NCBI RefSeq assembly: GCF_003696285.1
Contig: NZ_RFFL01000014.1
Coordinates: 84,204 to 148,203 of the forward strand
DNA from: Stutzerimonas nitrititolerans
GTDB lineage: Bacteria; Pseudomonadota; Gammaproteobacteria; Pseudomonadales; Pseudomonadaceae
Direction: 5' to 3'
DNA length: 64,000 bases
The notes under the pieces were generated by a model that saw only the letters and a program-made list of their open reading frames with translations, ran no database searches and was not told the DNA's origin. A program made the position numbers and the translations under genes. The stretch's first letter is position 1; each line of letters begins with the position of its first letter. This document shows positions 1-8,911 of this stretch, in pieces.

Positions 1-1150
1 CGTAGAAGAAGCCGTTGCGGTCGGCGTGGGCGGTGGCTTTCACCGTCTTGCCGTTCTTGTCCTTGTAGTCGAACAGCACCAGTTCGTTGTTGCCGGAGAA
101 GTCCCAGGCATCGTTCGGCGTGTGCTGGTAGAACCACTTCACTTCGCCGGTGCTCGGGTCGACGCCGACCTGGCCGGAGGTATAGAGGCTGTCGTAGTCC
201 TGCGGCTTGCCATCCTTGGAAGTGCGTGCCCAGCCGTTCCACGGCGCGGGGTTGCCGGCGCCGACGATGATGGTATTGGTCTCGGCATCGAAGCTCGCGC
301 TCTGCCACGGTGCGCCGCCGCCCTGGCTCCAGGCTTCGACCTTGCCGGTGGGGGAGTTGGGGTCGTCCGGCCAGGACGGTGCCTTGATGTCGCCGGTGGG
401 GGTACTGTCCTTGCCGTTCAGGCGGCCCACGTGGCCTTCGACGAAGGGCCGCATCCAGATTTCCTCGCCGGTGTCCGGGTCGCGAGCGAAGAGCTTGCCG
501 ACCACGCCGAATTCGTCACCGGAGCTGCCGTGGATCAGCAGCACCTTGCCGGTCTTGCCGTCCTTCACGAGGGTCGGCGCGCCGGTCATGGTGTAGCCGG
601 CGCCGTGATCGCCGAACTTCTTGTTCCAGACGACCTTGCCGGTGTCCTTGTTCAGCGCCACGACGCGGGCGTCGAGGGTGCCGAAGTAGATCTTGTCGCC
701 ATAGATGGCGGCGCCACGGTTGACCACGTCGCAGCAGGGGCGAATGTCGTCGGGCAGGCGGTGGGCGTAGCTCCACAGGCGCTTGCCGGTCTTGGCATCC
801 AGGGCGAAGACGCGCGAATAGGAGCCGGTCACGTAGATCACGCCATCGTGGATAAGGGCCTGGGATTCCTGGCCGCGCTGTTTCTCGTCGCCGAAGGAGA
901 ACGACCAGGCCGGCGTCAGCTTGAAGACGTTCTTGTCGTTGACCAGAGCCAGCGGGCTGAAGCGTTGGGCGTGGGTGCCCAGGCCATATTGCAGGACGTT
1001 ATGGGTGGAGAGATGGTCGTTGGCAATGTCTTCCCAGCTGACCGGCTTGGCCTGGGCGGTGCCGATCAGTGCAAGGCTGCCCGCCAGCGCCAGGCATTGC
1101 ACGGCGAGGGCGAGGGGACGTTTGCTGCCGGGGTGCGATCTTGTTGTCAT
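1..1150 (-). CDS. pedE: PQQ-dependent alcohol dehydrogenase, Ca-type (5' part, runs off left edge)
   Basis: Periplasmic quinoprotein that oxidises ethanol and other short alcohols to aldehydes, passing electrons to cytochrome c550. About 383 N-terminal residues are visible; the 3' part lies outside the window. The start is the ATG at 1150, followed by a signal peptide ending near AQA. Family marks seen are the vicinal Cys-Cys of PCCDVVNRG (the disulfide ring next to PQQ), the active-site glutamate in HGSSGDEFG, and WDFSGNNE carrying the catalytic Asp. The position two after that Asp is Ser, not the second Asp of lanthanide enzymes (PedH, XoxF), so this should be the calcium type (ExaA/PedE). 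It is divergent from its cytochrome partner. The alternative name exaA is equally apt. Confidence 0.93.
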   Translation of the reverse strand, partial: MTTRSHPGSKRPLALAVQCLALAGSLALIGTAQAKPVSWEDIANDHLSTHNVLQYGLGTHAQRFSPLALVNDKNVFKLTPAWSFSFGDEKQRGQESQALIHDGVIYVTGSYSRVFALDAKTGKRLWSYAHRLPDDIRPCCDVVNRGAAIYGDKIYFGTLDARVVALNKDTGKVVWNKKFGDHGAGYTMTGAPTLVKDGKTGKVLLIHGSSGDEFGVVGKLFARDPDTGEEIWMRPFVEGHVGRLNGKDSTPTGDIKAPSWPDDPNSPTGKVEAWSQGGGAPWQSASFDAETNTIIVGAGNPAPWNGWARTSKDGKPQDYDSLYTSGQVGVDPSTGEVKWFYQHTPNDAWDFSGNNELVLFDYKDKNGKTVKATAHADRNGFFY

Positions 1151-1500
1151 GGTTGCGATTCCCTTGGTCGGTTCGGACTAGGCCATCGGCGCAATGCGCA
1201 GACGTGGTGTCTGGCATGAGCGACGACCTGGCGAATCGATTATTGGAAGCGCGGCGCCGGGGCCGATACGGAAAAACTCCCGCGAACGCCGGGAAAACTT
1301 CCCAAACGCCTGGTGATTTGGCCTTGCTCCCCAAGTGCCGTTCGACCTGCTGCCAAAGGCGGTGGCGAAACCCGCTACCAAGGGAGGAGGCGCCGGCATC
1401 CAAAGCAGGATTCTGTCGACCCGACAGCATCGCCAACATGACCGCCATGCGCTCCCGACGGGGGCTGCCTTGCACGGTTTCACGAAACGAGGTGGTAGTC
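1151..1500. promoter_or_regulatory. Divergent control region between pedE and pedF
   Basis: No gene is supported here. The 350 bases separate two divergently transcribed quinoprotein genes and must hold both promoters. A stretch near 1269-1303 has two similar G-run/A-run blocks (GGAAAAACTCCC and GGGAAAACTTCCC), which could be a response-regulator operator. In Pseudomonas these genes answer to two-component regulators of the ExaE/PedR type; the link to this motif is inference. Confidence 0.4.
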
Positions 1501-1938
1501 ATGAACAACAAGAATCCAATGCGCGTACTCCTGGCCGCAGGCCTGCTCGCGATGTCCGGCCTGGCGCTGGCACACGGTGATGTCGTACCCCATGCGGTCG
1601 AGACCAAGGGCCTGCCCGAGCTCGGTGAAGAATGGGTGGACGAGAACCCCTATCGTGAACCGGGCGAGCATCACGACCTGGCCGTGGAGATCGGCTCTTC
1701 GGCCTACAACCAGAACTGCGCCCGTTGCCACGGGCTGGAAGCCATCTCTGGCGGCATCGCCCCGGACCTGCGTGAACTGGAGGCCGATATAAGCGGTGAC
1801 GAATGGTTCAAGGAGCGCGTGATCAACGGCGCGGTGCGCGACGGTGCGGTGTACATGCCACGCATGGCCGACACCCTCAGCCAGGAAGCGTTGTGGGCGA
1901 TCCGCACCTATATAGAAAACGAGGCGGCCAAGCAGTAA
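1501..1938 (+). CDS. pedF: Cytochrome c550, electron acceptor of the PQQ alcohol dehydrogenase
   Basis: Periplasmic c-type cytochrome of 145 residues that takes electrons from the quinoprotein dehydrogenase. A signal peptide ends near residue 24 (LALA-HG). The heme site CARCH is at residues 73-77, and a downstream YMPRM segment can supply the axial methionine. The start is chosen at 1501 because a GAGGTGG ribosome site sits just upstream and the signal peptide begins there; the frame is open much further upstream but without a plausible signal sequence. It is divergent from pedE and followed 29 bases later by the SoxYZ-like gene. ExaB is the P. aeruginosa name. Confidence 0.93.
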   Translation: MNNKNPMRVLLAAGLLAMSGLALAHGDVVPHAVETKGLPELGEEWVDENPYREPGEHHDLAVEIGSSAYNQNCARCHGLEAISGGIAPDLRELEADISGDEWFKERVINGAVRDGAVYMPRMADTLSQEALWAIRTYIENEAAKQ

Positions 1939-1967
1939 AAGACAGCGCTCTGCGCGGGAGAGTCGAT

Positions 1968-2717
1968 ATGCGCGTTCGTGAACTGCTGCTGGTCTTCACC
2001 CTGTTGCCGCTGGACGGGGTGTTGGCCGCTCAGCCCGACCCGCTGCAATCGGTCATGTGGCAGCACCACCACGAGCGCGTGCTGAACGGCGAGCCCTATG
2101 TGTTCGACGATCGCGTCAAGGTACTGGTACCGCCCTTCGCCGAAGACGCTCGCCAGGTACCGATGCATGTCGATGCGCGCGCGCTGGGCGATGAGGTGGT
2201 GCGCATCGAAGCCTGGGCCGAGCTCAATCCCATCCCGCGCGTGTTCAGCTTCGTTCCGGGCGAGCAGGTCGTGCCGCTGGTGGCCATTCGCTTTCGCGTG
2301 GAGCAGGCCACGCCGATCCGCGCGGCGGTACTCACGCGAGATGGTGTCTGGCACGTGGGCTCGGCCCGGGTGGATGCCGCCGGCGGCGGCTGTTCGGCGC
2401 CGAGTGTGGTGCGCACCCAGCCCGGCTGGGAACAGCGGCTGGGAAGGGTAGTGGGCGGTCGTTTCGAGCGCGCTGCCGGCAGCCGTCTGCGCTTGCAGGT
2501 CTCGCACCCGATGGACAACGGCCTGGTCGGCGGCATTCCCGAGTTCTTCCTCAACCAGGCCGAACTGCGCGACACGGAAGGCAACACCCTGGCGACGCTG
2601 GAACTATACCCCGCCGTCAGCGAGAACCCGACGCTGAGTCTGGAAGTGAAGGGCCAGCAAAGCAGCCGCCTGTGGCTGCGCGACAACAACGGCAACGAGT
2701 TCGAAGCGGCGTTGTAG
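1968..2717 (+). CDS. Quinoprotein dehydrogenase-associated SoxYZ-like carrier
   Basis: Predicted exported protein of 249 residues. After a signal peptide (about residues 1-21) comes a SoxY-like part with a GGGCSAP segment, Cys142 being the likely carrier cysteine. A C-terminal SoxZ-like beta domain includes SHPMDNG. Proteins of this type travel with PQQ alcohol dehydrogenases and a metallohydrolase; their exact role is not established. The start at 1968 follows a GGGAGAG ribosome site and begins the signal peptide; the same frame opens earlier inside pedF. It lies between pedF and the metallohydrolase in one apparent operon. Confidence 0.85.
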   Translation: MRVRELLLVFTLLPLDGVLAAQPDPLQSVMWQHHHERVLNGEPYVFDDRVKVLVPPFAEDARQVPMHVDARALGDEVVRIEAWAELNPIPRVFSFVPGEQVVPLVAIRFRVEQATPIRAAVLTRDGVWHVGSARVDAAGGGCSAPSVVRTQPGWEQRLGRVVGGRFERAAGSRLRLQVSHPMDNGLVGGIPEFFLNQAELRDTEGNTLATLELYPAVSENPTLSLEVKGQQSSRLWLRDNNGNEFEAAL

Positions 2718-2750
2718 CGTGCCGCAGTTCACTCAAGCCAAGGAGGCCAC

Positions 2751-3680
2751 ATGCGCCTGTTCATCCTGACCCTCGCGCTCTGCCTGGCCCTGCCTGCACA
2801 GGCCGAGCTGCAATACCGGCTGCAGCCACGCCAGATCGCCGAAGATGTCTGGCTGCTGGAAGGCTCGACGGACAACTTCGACCCGCGCAACGGCGGCAAC
2901 ATCGTCAATACCGGCTTCATCGTGACCTCGAACGGTGTCGTGGTGATCGACAGCGGTCCCTCCAGACGCTACGGCGAGGCCATGCGTGCCGCCATCGCCG
3001 AAGTGACCGATAGCCCCGTCATCAAGGTGCTGCTCACCCATCATCATCCCGACCATGTGCTGGGCAACCAGGCCTTCGCCGGCGTGCCCATCGCCGCGCT
3101 CGCCGGCACCACCGAACTGCTGCGCGAGCAGGGCGATGCCATGGCCGAGAACATGTACCGGATGGTCGGCGACTGGATGCGCGGCACCGAGGTGGTGCTG
3201 CCGAACGAAACGCTGGAGCCCGGCCTGCTGGAAATCGGTGATCGCAGGCTGCACCTGCTGCAATTGCGTGGACACACCGGGGCCGACCTGGCGGTGCTCG
3301 ATGAAAGCAGTGGCGTGCTGTTCGCCGGCGACATCCTCTTTCATCAGCGCGCCCTGACCACGCCCAACAGTCCCGGGCTGGATGTGTGGCTGGCGGATCT
3401 CGATCGTCTCGAAGCCACGCCCTGGAAATTGCTGGTGCCCGGCCACGGACCGCTGAGCCGCGACAGCGCTCCGTTCGAACAGATGCGCGACTATCTGGGT
3501 TGGCTCGACGGTCTGCTACGCGACGCGGTGGCCAGCGGCGCCGACATGAACGAGGTCATCCAGAGCCCGATCCCCGAACGTTTCTCCGGCATCAGCCTGA
3601 CGCGCTACGAGCTGATCCGCGGCGTCAGCCACCTGTATCCGAAGTACGAAGCAGGGCAATTGCAGCGGGTGGACGAGTAA
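2751..3680 (+). CDS. Quinoprotein relay system zinc metallohydrolase 1 (MBL fold)
   Basis: Exported metallo-beta-lactamase-fold hydrolase of 309 residues. A signal peptide ends near ALPAQA (residue 18). The zinc-binding signature THHHPDH is at residues 96-102, followed by further ligand segments LRGHTGAD, FAGDIL and VPGHGP. This family (quinoprotein relay system metallohydrolase) is found next to PQQ alcohol dehydrogenases together with SoxYZ-like carriers; its substrate is unknown. A strong AAGGAGG ribosome site precedes the ATG. It is last in the pedF operon and ends 35 bases from a convergent LysR gene. Confidence 0.88.
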   Translation: MRLFILTLALCLALPAQAELQYRLQPRQIAEDVWLLEGSTDNFDPRNGGNIVNTGFIVTSNGVVVIDSGPSRRYGEAMRAAIAEVTDSPVIKVLLTHHHPDHVLGNQAFAGVPIAALAGTTELLREQGDAMAENMYRMVGDWMRGTEVVLPNETLEPGLLEIGDRRLHLLQLRGHTGADLAVLDESSGVLFAGDILFHQRALTTPNSPGLDVWLADLDRLEATPWKLLVPGHGPLSRDSAPFEQMRDYLGWLDGLLRDAVASGADMNEVIQSPIPERFSGISLTRYELIRGVSHLYPKYEAGQLQRVDE

Positions 3681-3715
3681 CCGATCGGTATATCGCGCAG
3701 TGGTTTCCTGCACGC

Positions 3716-4642
3716 TCAGAGACTGTCCGGGTCGCCCACGAACATCTGGATGCGCGAGCGCAACCAGCGCTCGGCGGGGTCGTTGTCCTGGGCGCCGCGC
3801 CAGGCCATGGACAGCTCGAAATCCTGGCTGGTCTCGAACGGCAGTGGTTCGGCGCGTACGCCACCGCTGGCTGCCAGAGCCGCCGCGGCGTAGTCCGGTA
3901 CCGTGGCCACCAGGTCTGTGCCTGCCAGCAGGCTCGCCAGGCCGTTGAACTGCGGCACGGCGAGCACCACCTGGCGCTTGCAGCCATGCAGGGCCAGCTC
4001 CTCGTCGATGTAGCCGTTCAGATCGCCAGCGAAGGACACCATCGCATGCGGGCGGGAGCAGTAGTCGTCCATGCTCATGCGCCCCGGGATGGCATCGGCG
4101 CGCAGCAGCATCGGCTTCGGACGGCGTAATACCTTGCGCTTGGCATTGGCTGGCAGTTCCTCGGTGTAGCAGACACCAACGGAGATTTCGCCCGATGCCA
4201 GCAGCCCCGGCATCAGCAGGTAGTTGGCACGGCGCACCACCAGCACCACTCCCGGCGCTTCGGCCCGAATGCGGCGCAGCAGGGGCGGCAGCAGGGCGAA
4301 CTCGACTTCGTCGGTCAGGCCGATGCGGAACACCTGGGTGCTGGTGGCGGGGTCGAAGCTGGACGCGCGACTGACGGCGGTGGAGATCGAATCCAGCGCC
4401 GGTGACAGCAGCCGGGCGATTTCCTGGGCGCGGGCGGTGGGCTCCATGCTGCGACCGGTGCGTACGAACAGCGGATCGTCGAACAGCGCGCGCAAGCGGG
4501 CCAGCGCGGCGCTGATCGCCGGCTGTCCGAGAAACAGCTTCTCGGCGGCACGGGTCACGCTGCGCTCGTGCATCAGGGTCTCGAAGACGATCAGCAGGTT
4601 CAGATCCACACGGCGAAGGTCGTTGCGATTCATGCCATTCAC
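3716..4642 (-). CDS. LysR-family transcriptional regulator
   Basis: A DNA-binding activator/repressor of 308 residues. The N-terminal winged helix-turn-helix (about residues 10-70) contains RVDLNLLIVFETLM and the recognition-helix part SVTRAAEKLFLGQPAISAAL. The rest is the effector-binding domain. ATG codons at 4642 and 4633 are both possible starts. It is transcribed away from the oxidoreductase at 4904, so that gene is its most likely target. The effector cannot be told from the sequence. Confidence 0.9.
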   Translation of the reverse strand: MNGMNRNDLRRVDLNLLIVFETLMHERSVTRAAEKLFLGQPAISAALARLRALFDDPLFVRTGRSMEPTARAQEIARLLSPALDSISTAVSRASSFDPATSTQVFRIGLTDEVEFALLPPLLRRIRAEAPGVVLVVRRANYLLMPGLLASGEISVGVCYTEELPANAKRKVLRRPKPMLLRADAIPGRMSMDDYCSRPHAMVSFAGDLNGYIDEELALHGCKRQVVLAVPQFNGLASLLAGTDLVATVPDYAAAALAASGGVRAEPLPFETSQDFELSMAWRGAQDNDPAERWLRSRIQMFVGDPDSL

Positions 4643-4903
4643 TTCATGTTGCGGTCGGACGACAGGCCCTTCCTCGAAGGTTGCGACTGCATTCTAGACA
4701 GATCGAAGCGCGCCACGCATGCCCATTTCCGCTCGCAAATTGCACGAAGCTGTCATGGATGCGTTCATACATACGGAGCTGCATGCAAACCATCATCATC
4801 GCTGGGCATGGCGACTATCGACCGGAATGCCGCACGGGCGGCTGGAGTTGTGCCCGCGGGACGGATAGAGTCACCAATACAGTAGTAACCGAGGGGTCTT
4901 TCC

Positions 4904-5920
4904 ATGTCCCGCATCATCCGCTTCCATCAGTTCGGTCCCGCCGAGGTGCTGCGCTACGAGCAGCAGGAAACATCCAGGCCCGGCCCCGGCGAGGTGCTGG
5001 TGAAGGTCGCTGCGATCGGCGTGAGCTGGAACGACGTGCTCTGGCGACAGGATCTGGCGCCACGCCACGCAAGGCTGCCGGCGGGCCTGGGAAGCGAAGT
5101 GGCCGGGTTGGTAATGGCCGTGGGCGAAGGCGTCGAGGGCTTCGCCATTGGCGACCGGGTAGCCAGCTTTCCGGCTCACGACATCAACGACTATCCGCTG
5201 TATGGCGAACAGGTGCGCGTTCCGCAGACTTCGCTGGTGCACTATCCGGCGATGCTCAGCCCCGTCGAGGCTAGCGTGCACTACACGCCGTTGCTGATTT
5301 CCTACTTCGCGCTGGTGGAGCTCGCGCAACTCGAGCCCGGCCAGCACGTGCTGGTCACTCAGGCCCGGCACTGCACGGGGCCGGCCGTGGTGCAGCTGGC
5401 CAAGGCGCTCGGCGCGCGGGTCATCGCGACCTGCGAGCACAGCGAAGACCGGGAATTCCTGCTGGGCCTGGGGGCCGAGACGGTCATCGCCACCGAGGAG
5501 GAGGACCTCGTCGGTCGCCTCGACAGGATCACCGGCGGCAAAGGCGTGGAAGTCGTGCTCGACGCCTGCGGTGGTTCGCAGATGAAACTGCTCGGCGATG
5601 TGATCGCGCCGCGCGGCAAGCTGATTCTCTACGGCATCATCGGCGGCAACGAGGCGGCTTTTCCCGCATGCGCGGCGTTCAAGAAGAACGTCAAGTTCTT
5701 CCTGCATTGTCTCGGCAACTTCACCGGCCAGCCGGAACTGGGCATCGAGCAGAACCGTGAGGCGGTGGAGCGTGCGCTGTTGCACCTCAATCAGCTGACT
5801 GCCGATCGGCTGGTCAGTCCCCAGATCGACAAGGTGTTTCCCTTCGAAGAGGCGGTCGCCGCGCACCAGTACATGGAAAGCGGCGAGGCCCGAGGGCGCG
5901 TCGTCCTGCAGGTCGAATGA
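4904..5920 (+). CDS. Zinc-independent MDR-family oxidoreductase (quinone reductase-like)
   Basis: NAD(P)H-dependent medium-chain reductase of 338 residues. The GroES-like N-terminal half has GPGEVLVKVAAIGVSWNDVL, and the Rossmann half follows. The usual zinc ligands of alcohol dehydrogenases are absent, which places it with quinone oxidoreductases and related reductases. The nucleotide-binding turn reads QARHCTGPAVVQLAK, where relatives usually have AASSxVGLAAIQLAK, so the cofactor loop is somewhat unusual. A GAGGGG ribosome site precedes the ATG. It is divergent from the LysR gene across about 260 bases and probably under its control. The substrate is unknown. Confidence 0.85.
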   Translation: MSRIIRFHQFGPAEVLRYEQQETSRPGPGEVLVKVAAIGVSWNDVLWRQDLAPRHARLPAGLGSEVAGLVMAVGEGVEGFAIGDRVASFPAHDINDYPLYGEQVRVPQTSLVHYPAMLSPVEASVHYTPLLISYFALVELAQLEPGQHVLVTQARHCTGPAVVQLAKALGARVIATCEHSEDREFLLGLGAETVIATEEEDLVGRLDRITGGKGVEVVLDACGGSQMKLLGDVIAPRGKLILYGIIGGNEAAFPACAAFKKNVKFFLHCLGNFTGQPELGIEQNREAVERALLHLNQLTADRLVSPQIDKVFPFEEAVAAHQYMESGEARGRVVLQVE

Positions 5921-6015
5921 GGCTCCGTAGGCTGCCTCTCATCACCCGCTAGAAACTTTTCGGCTGGCCATCCAGTCCTCCGCAGACAGGTTATTCACTT
6001 GACGGAGGACTCGGC

Positions 6016-6873
<858 letters not shown>

Positions 6874-6898
6874 CCGTCCGCCGACAGGAGTAAGAGCC

Positions 6899-7867
6899 AT
6901 GCCGCGCACGATCTGGAAGGGCGCTGTCAGTTTCGGGCTGGTGCATATCCCGGTGGCCTTGGTCCCTGCCACCAGCCGCAGCGGAATCGATTTCGACTGG
7001 CTGGACAAGCGCAGCATGGACCGCGTGGGCTACAAGCGCATCAACAAGACCACCGGCGAAGAGATCGACAGCGAGAACATCGTCAAGGGCGTCGAATACG
7101 AGAAGGGCCATTACGTCGTGCTCAGCGACGAGGAAATCAAGGCCGCCCATCCCAAGGCGACCCAGACGGTGGATATCGTTTCTTTCGTCGATGCCAAGGA
7201 CATCTCCTTCCTCTACATCGACACGCCGTACTACCTCACCCCCGACCGTCGCGGCGAGAAGGTCTACGCGCTGCTGCGCGAAACACTCATCGAGACCGGC
7301 AAGGTCGGCATCGCCAACGTGGTGCTGCGCAACAAGCAGCACCTGGCGGTGGTGATGCCGCTGGGCAAGGCACTGGTGATGAATACCTTGCGCTGGGCCG
7401 ACGAGGTGCGCGGTGTCGAGTACCTGGAAATGAAGGACGAGGCGCTCAATGCCGATCTGAACAAGCGCGAGCTGGACATGGCCAAGCGGCTGGTGGAGGA
7501 CATGACCGAAGACTGGGACCCGACCCAGTTCAAGGACACCTTCCAGGACCAGATCATGGAACTGGTGGAGACCAAGGCGCGCGAAGGCCGGTTGGAGGCC
7601 GTGGGTGGACCGGAAGAGGCGGTGGACCGGCGCAGCGCCGATGTCATCGACCTGACCGAGCTGCTCAAGCGCAGCCTGGCGGCCAAGCCGAAGAGCAAGG
7701 CCGGGGCCAGCGAGGAGGTCACCGATCCCGACGAGGACGGGGACGACGGCGAGGAAAACGGCAAGGCCAGCGCCTCCAAGGGCAAGCCCAGGACGCGCAA
7801 GACCACCGGCAAGACCGGCACCTCCGCACCCCGCAAACCGGCCGGCAAGAGCCGAAAAACCGGCTGA
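6899..7867 (+). CDS. ku: Ku protein, non-homologous end joining
   Basis: Homodimeric ring protein of 322 residues that binds broken DNA ends and recruits LigD. The Ku core begins at MPRTIWKGAVSFGLVHIPV and runs to about residue 255. It is followed by an acidic and then Lys/Pro-rich tail (KPRTRKTTGKTG), typical of bacterial Ku C-termini that touch DNA. The start at 6899 is chosen because the core begins there after a GACAGGAG ribosome site; the same frame opens earlier inside the SDR gene. It is followed 18 bases later by a stand-alone LigD-type polymerase. Confidence 0.95.
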   Translation: MPRTIWKGAVSFGLVHIPVALVPATSRSGIDFDWLDKRSMDRVGYKRINKTTGEEIDSENIVKGVEYEKGHYVVLSDEEIKAAHPKATQTVDIVSFVDAKDISFLYIDTPYYLTPDRRGEKVYALLRETLIETGKVGIANVVLRNKQHLAVVMPLGKALVMNTLRWADEVRGVEYLEMKDEALNADLNKRELDMAKRLVEDMTEDWDPTQFKDTFQDQIMELVETKAREGRLEAVGGPEEAVDRRSADVIDLTELLKRSLAAKPKSKAGASEEVTDPDEDGDDGEENGKASASKGKPRTRKTTGKTGTSAPRKPAGKSRKTG

Positions 7868-7885
7868 TCGGCTCGGGAGGAACCC

Positions 7886-8809
7886 ATGTCCGAAGGACGC
7901 AGCAAGCGGCCGCTGGTGGGTGGGATCGGAATCAGCAGTCCGCAGCGGGTGATCGATGCACGAACGGGCGCCACCAAGCTGCAGCTCGCCGAATACTACC
8001 TGTCGCTCCAGGATCGGCTGGTGCCGCACCTGCGTGGCAGGCCGCTGTCGATCGTGCGGGCGCCGGATGGCGTGGATGCGGACAGCTTCTTCCAGCGCCA
8101 TTGCGGCCGGTTGAAGATGCCGCACATGCGTGTGCTGGATCGCTCGCTGGACCCCGAGCATGCACGCCTGATCCAGGCCGATGACATCTGCGCGGTGATC
8201 GAGGCGGTGCAGATGGGCACCGTCGAATTCCATACCTGGAACGCGCGCAGCGACCGGATCGAACGGCCGGACCGGGTGATCTTCGATCTCGATCCCGACA
8301 CGCAGCTGGGCTGGTCGCGGATGGCCGAGGCGACCTGTCTGACGCTGGACCTGCTCGAGGAGCTCGGCCTGCAGGCCTTTCTCAAGACCAGCGGGGGGCG
8401 CGGCATGCATGTGGTGGTGCCGATCGACCGTCGCCACAGCTGGGATACCGTGCGCGCCTTCGCCCAGGGCGTCAGCCTGCGCCTGGCGGAACAGGCGCCC
8501 GACCGGCTGGTGGCCAGGATGGGGGCGAAGAACCGGGTCGGCAAGGTGTTCGTCGATTACCTGCGCAACCAGCGCGGTGCCAGCACGGTGGCCGCCTATT
8601 CGGTGCGAGCGCGACCGGGGCTGGCGGTTTCGGTGCCTGTCGAGCGTGACGAGTTGCACGAACTCGACGGCGCGGGGCAGTGGTCTATCCTCAATATCAA
8701 GCAGCGCCTGGACCAGCAGCGCAGCGACCCCTGGGCGGCCTACGACTCGACCCGTCAGGGGCTCACGAAGGCCATGTTGCGCCACCTCGGTGTTCGCGAC
8801 CAAGACTGA
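7886..8809 (+). CDS. Stand-alone LigD-type polymerase/primase domain protein
   Basis: Archaeo-eukaryotic-primase-fold polymerase of 307 residues, equal to the C-terminal polymerase module of LigD but without ligase or phosphoesterase domains. It adds nucleotides, often ribonucleotides, at ends held by Ku. The catalytic acid pair is in FDLDPD (about residues 133-138). Other family segments are VQMGTVEFHTWNA, FLKTSGGRGMHVVVP and VFVDYLRNQRGASTVAAYSVRARPG (the last two named in part). It directly follows ku. A full LigD with its own polymerase module lies at 50.6 kb, so this genome carries two polymerase modules. Confidence 0.9.
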   Translation: MSEGRSKRPLVGGIGISSPQRVIDARTGATKLQLAEYYLSLQDRLVPHLRGRPLSIVRAPDGVDADSFFQRHCGRLKMPHMRVLDRSLDPEHARLIQADDICAVIEAVQMGTVEFHTWNARSDRIERPDRVIFDLDPDTQLGWSRMAEATCLTLDLLEELGLQAFLKTSGGRGMHVVVPIDRRHSWDTVRAFAQGVSLRLAEQAPDRLVARMGAKNRVGKVFVDYLRNQRGASTVAAYSVRARPGLAVSVPVERDELHELDGAGQWSILNIKQRLDQQRSDPWAAYDSTRQGLTKAMLRHLGVRDQD

Positions 8810-8911
8810 CAAACCTGTTGCCTGGAGCTTTCCCAACGAAGCGGAACCATACAAAAACGAGGCAGTCGACAACATCAGTTGGCTCGCCAACATAATTACA
8901 AGGAGATACCC

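Noticed and set aside
1069..1500. Extended N-terminus of the cytochrome c550 protein
   Set aside because: The upstream open frame crosses the divergent promoter and the pedE start and would bury the signal peptide.
7886..8809. Truncated remnant of ligD
   Set aside because: It has its own start, ribosome site, intact catalytic motif and normal end, and sits in a sensible place after ku; it is a complete one-domain protein.
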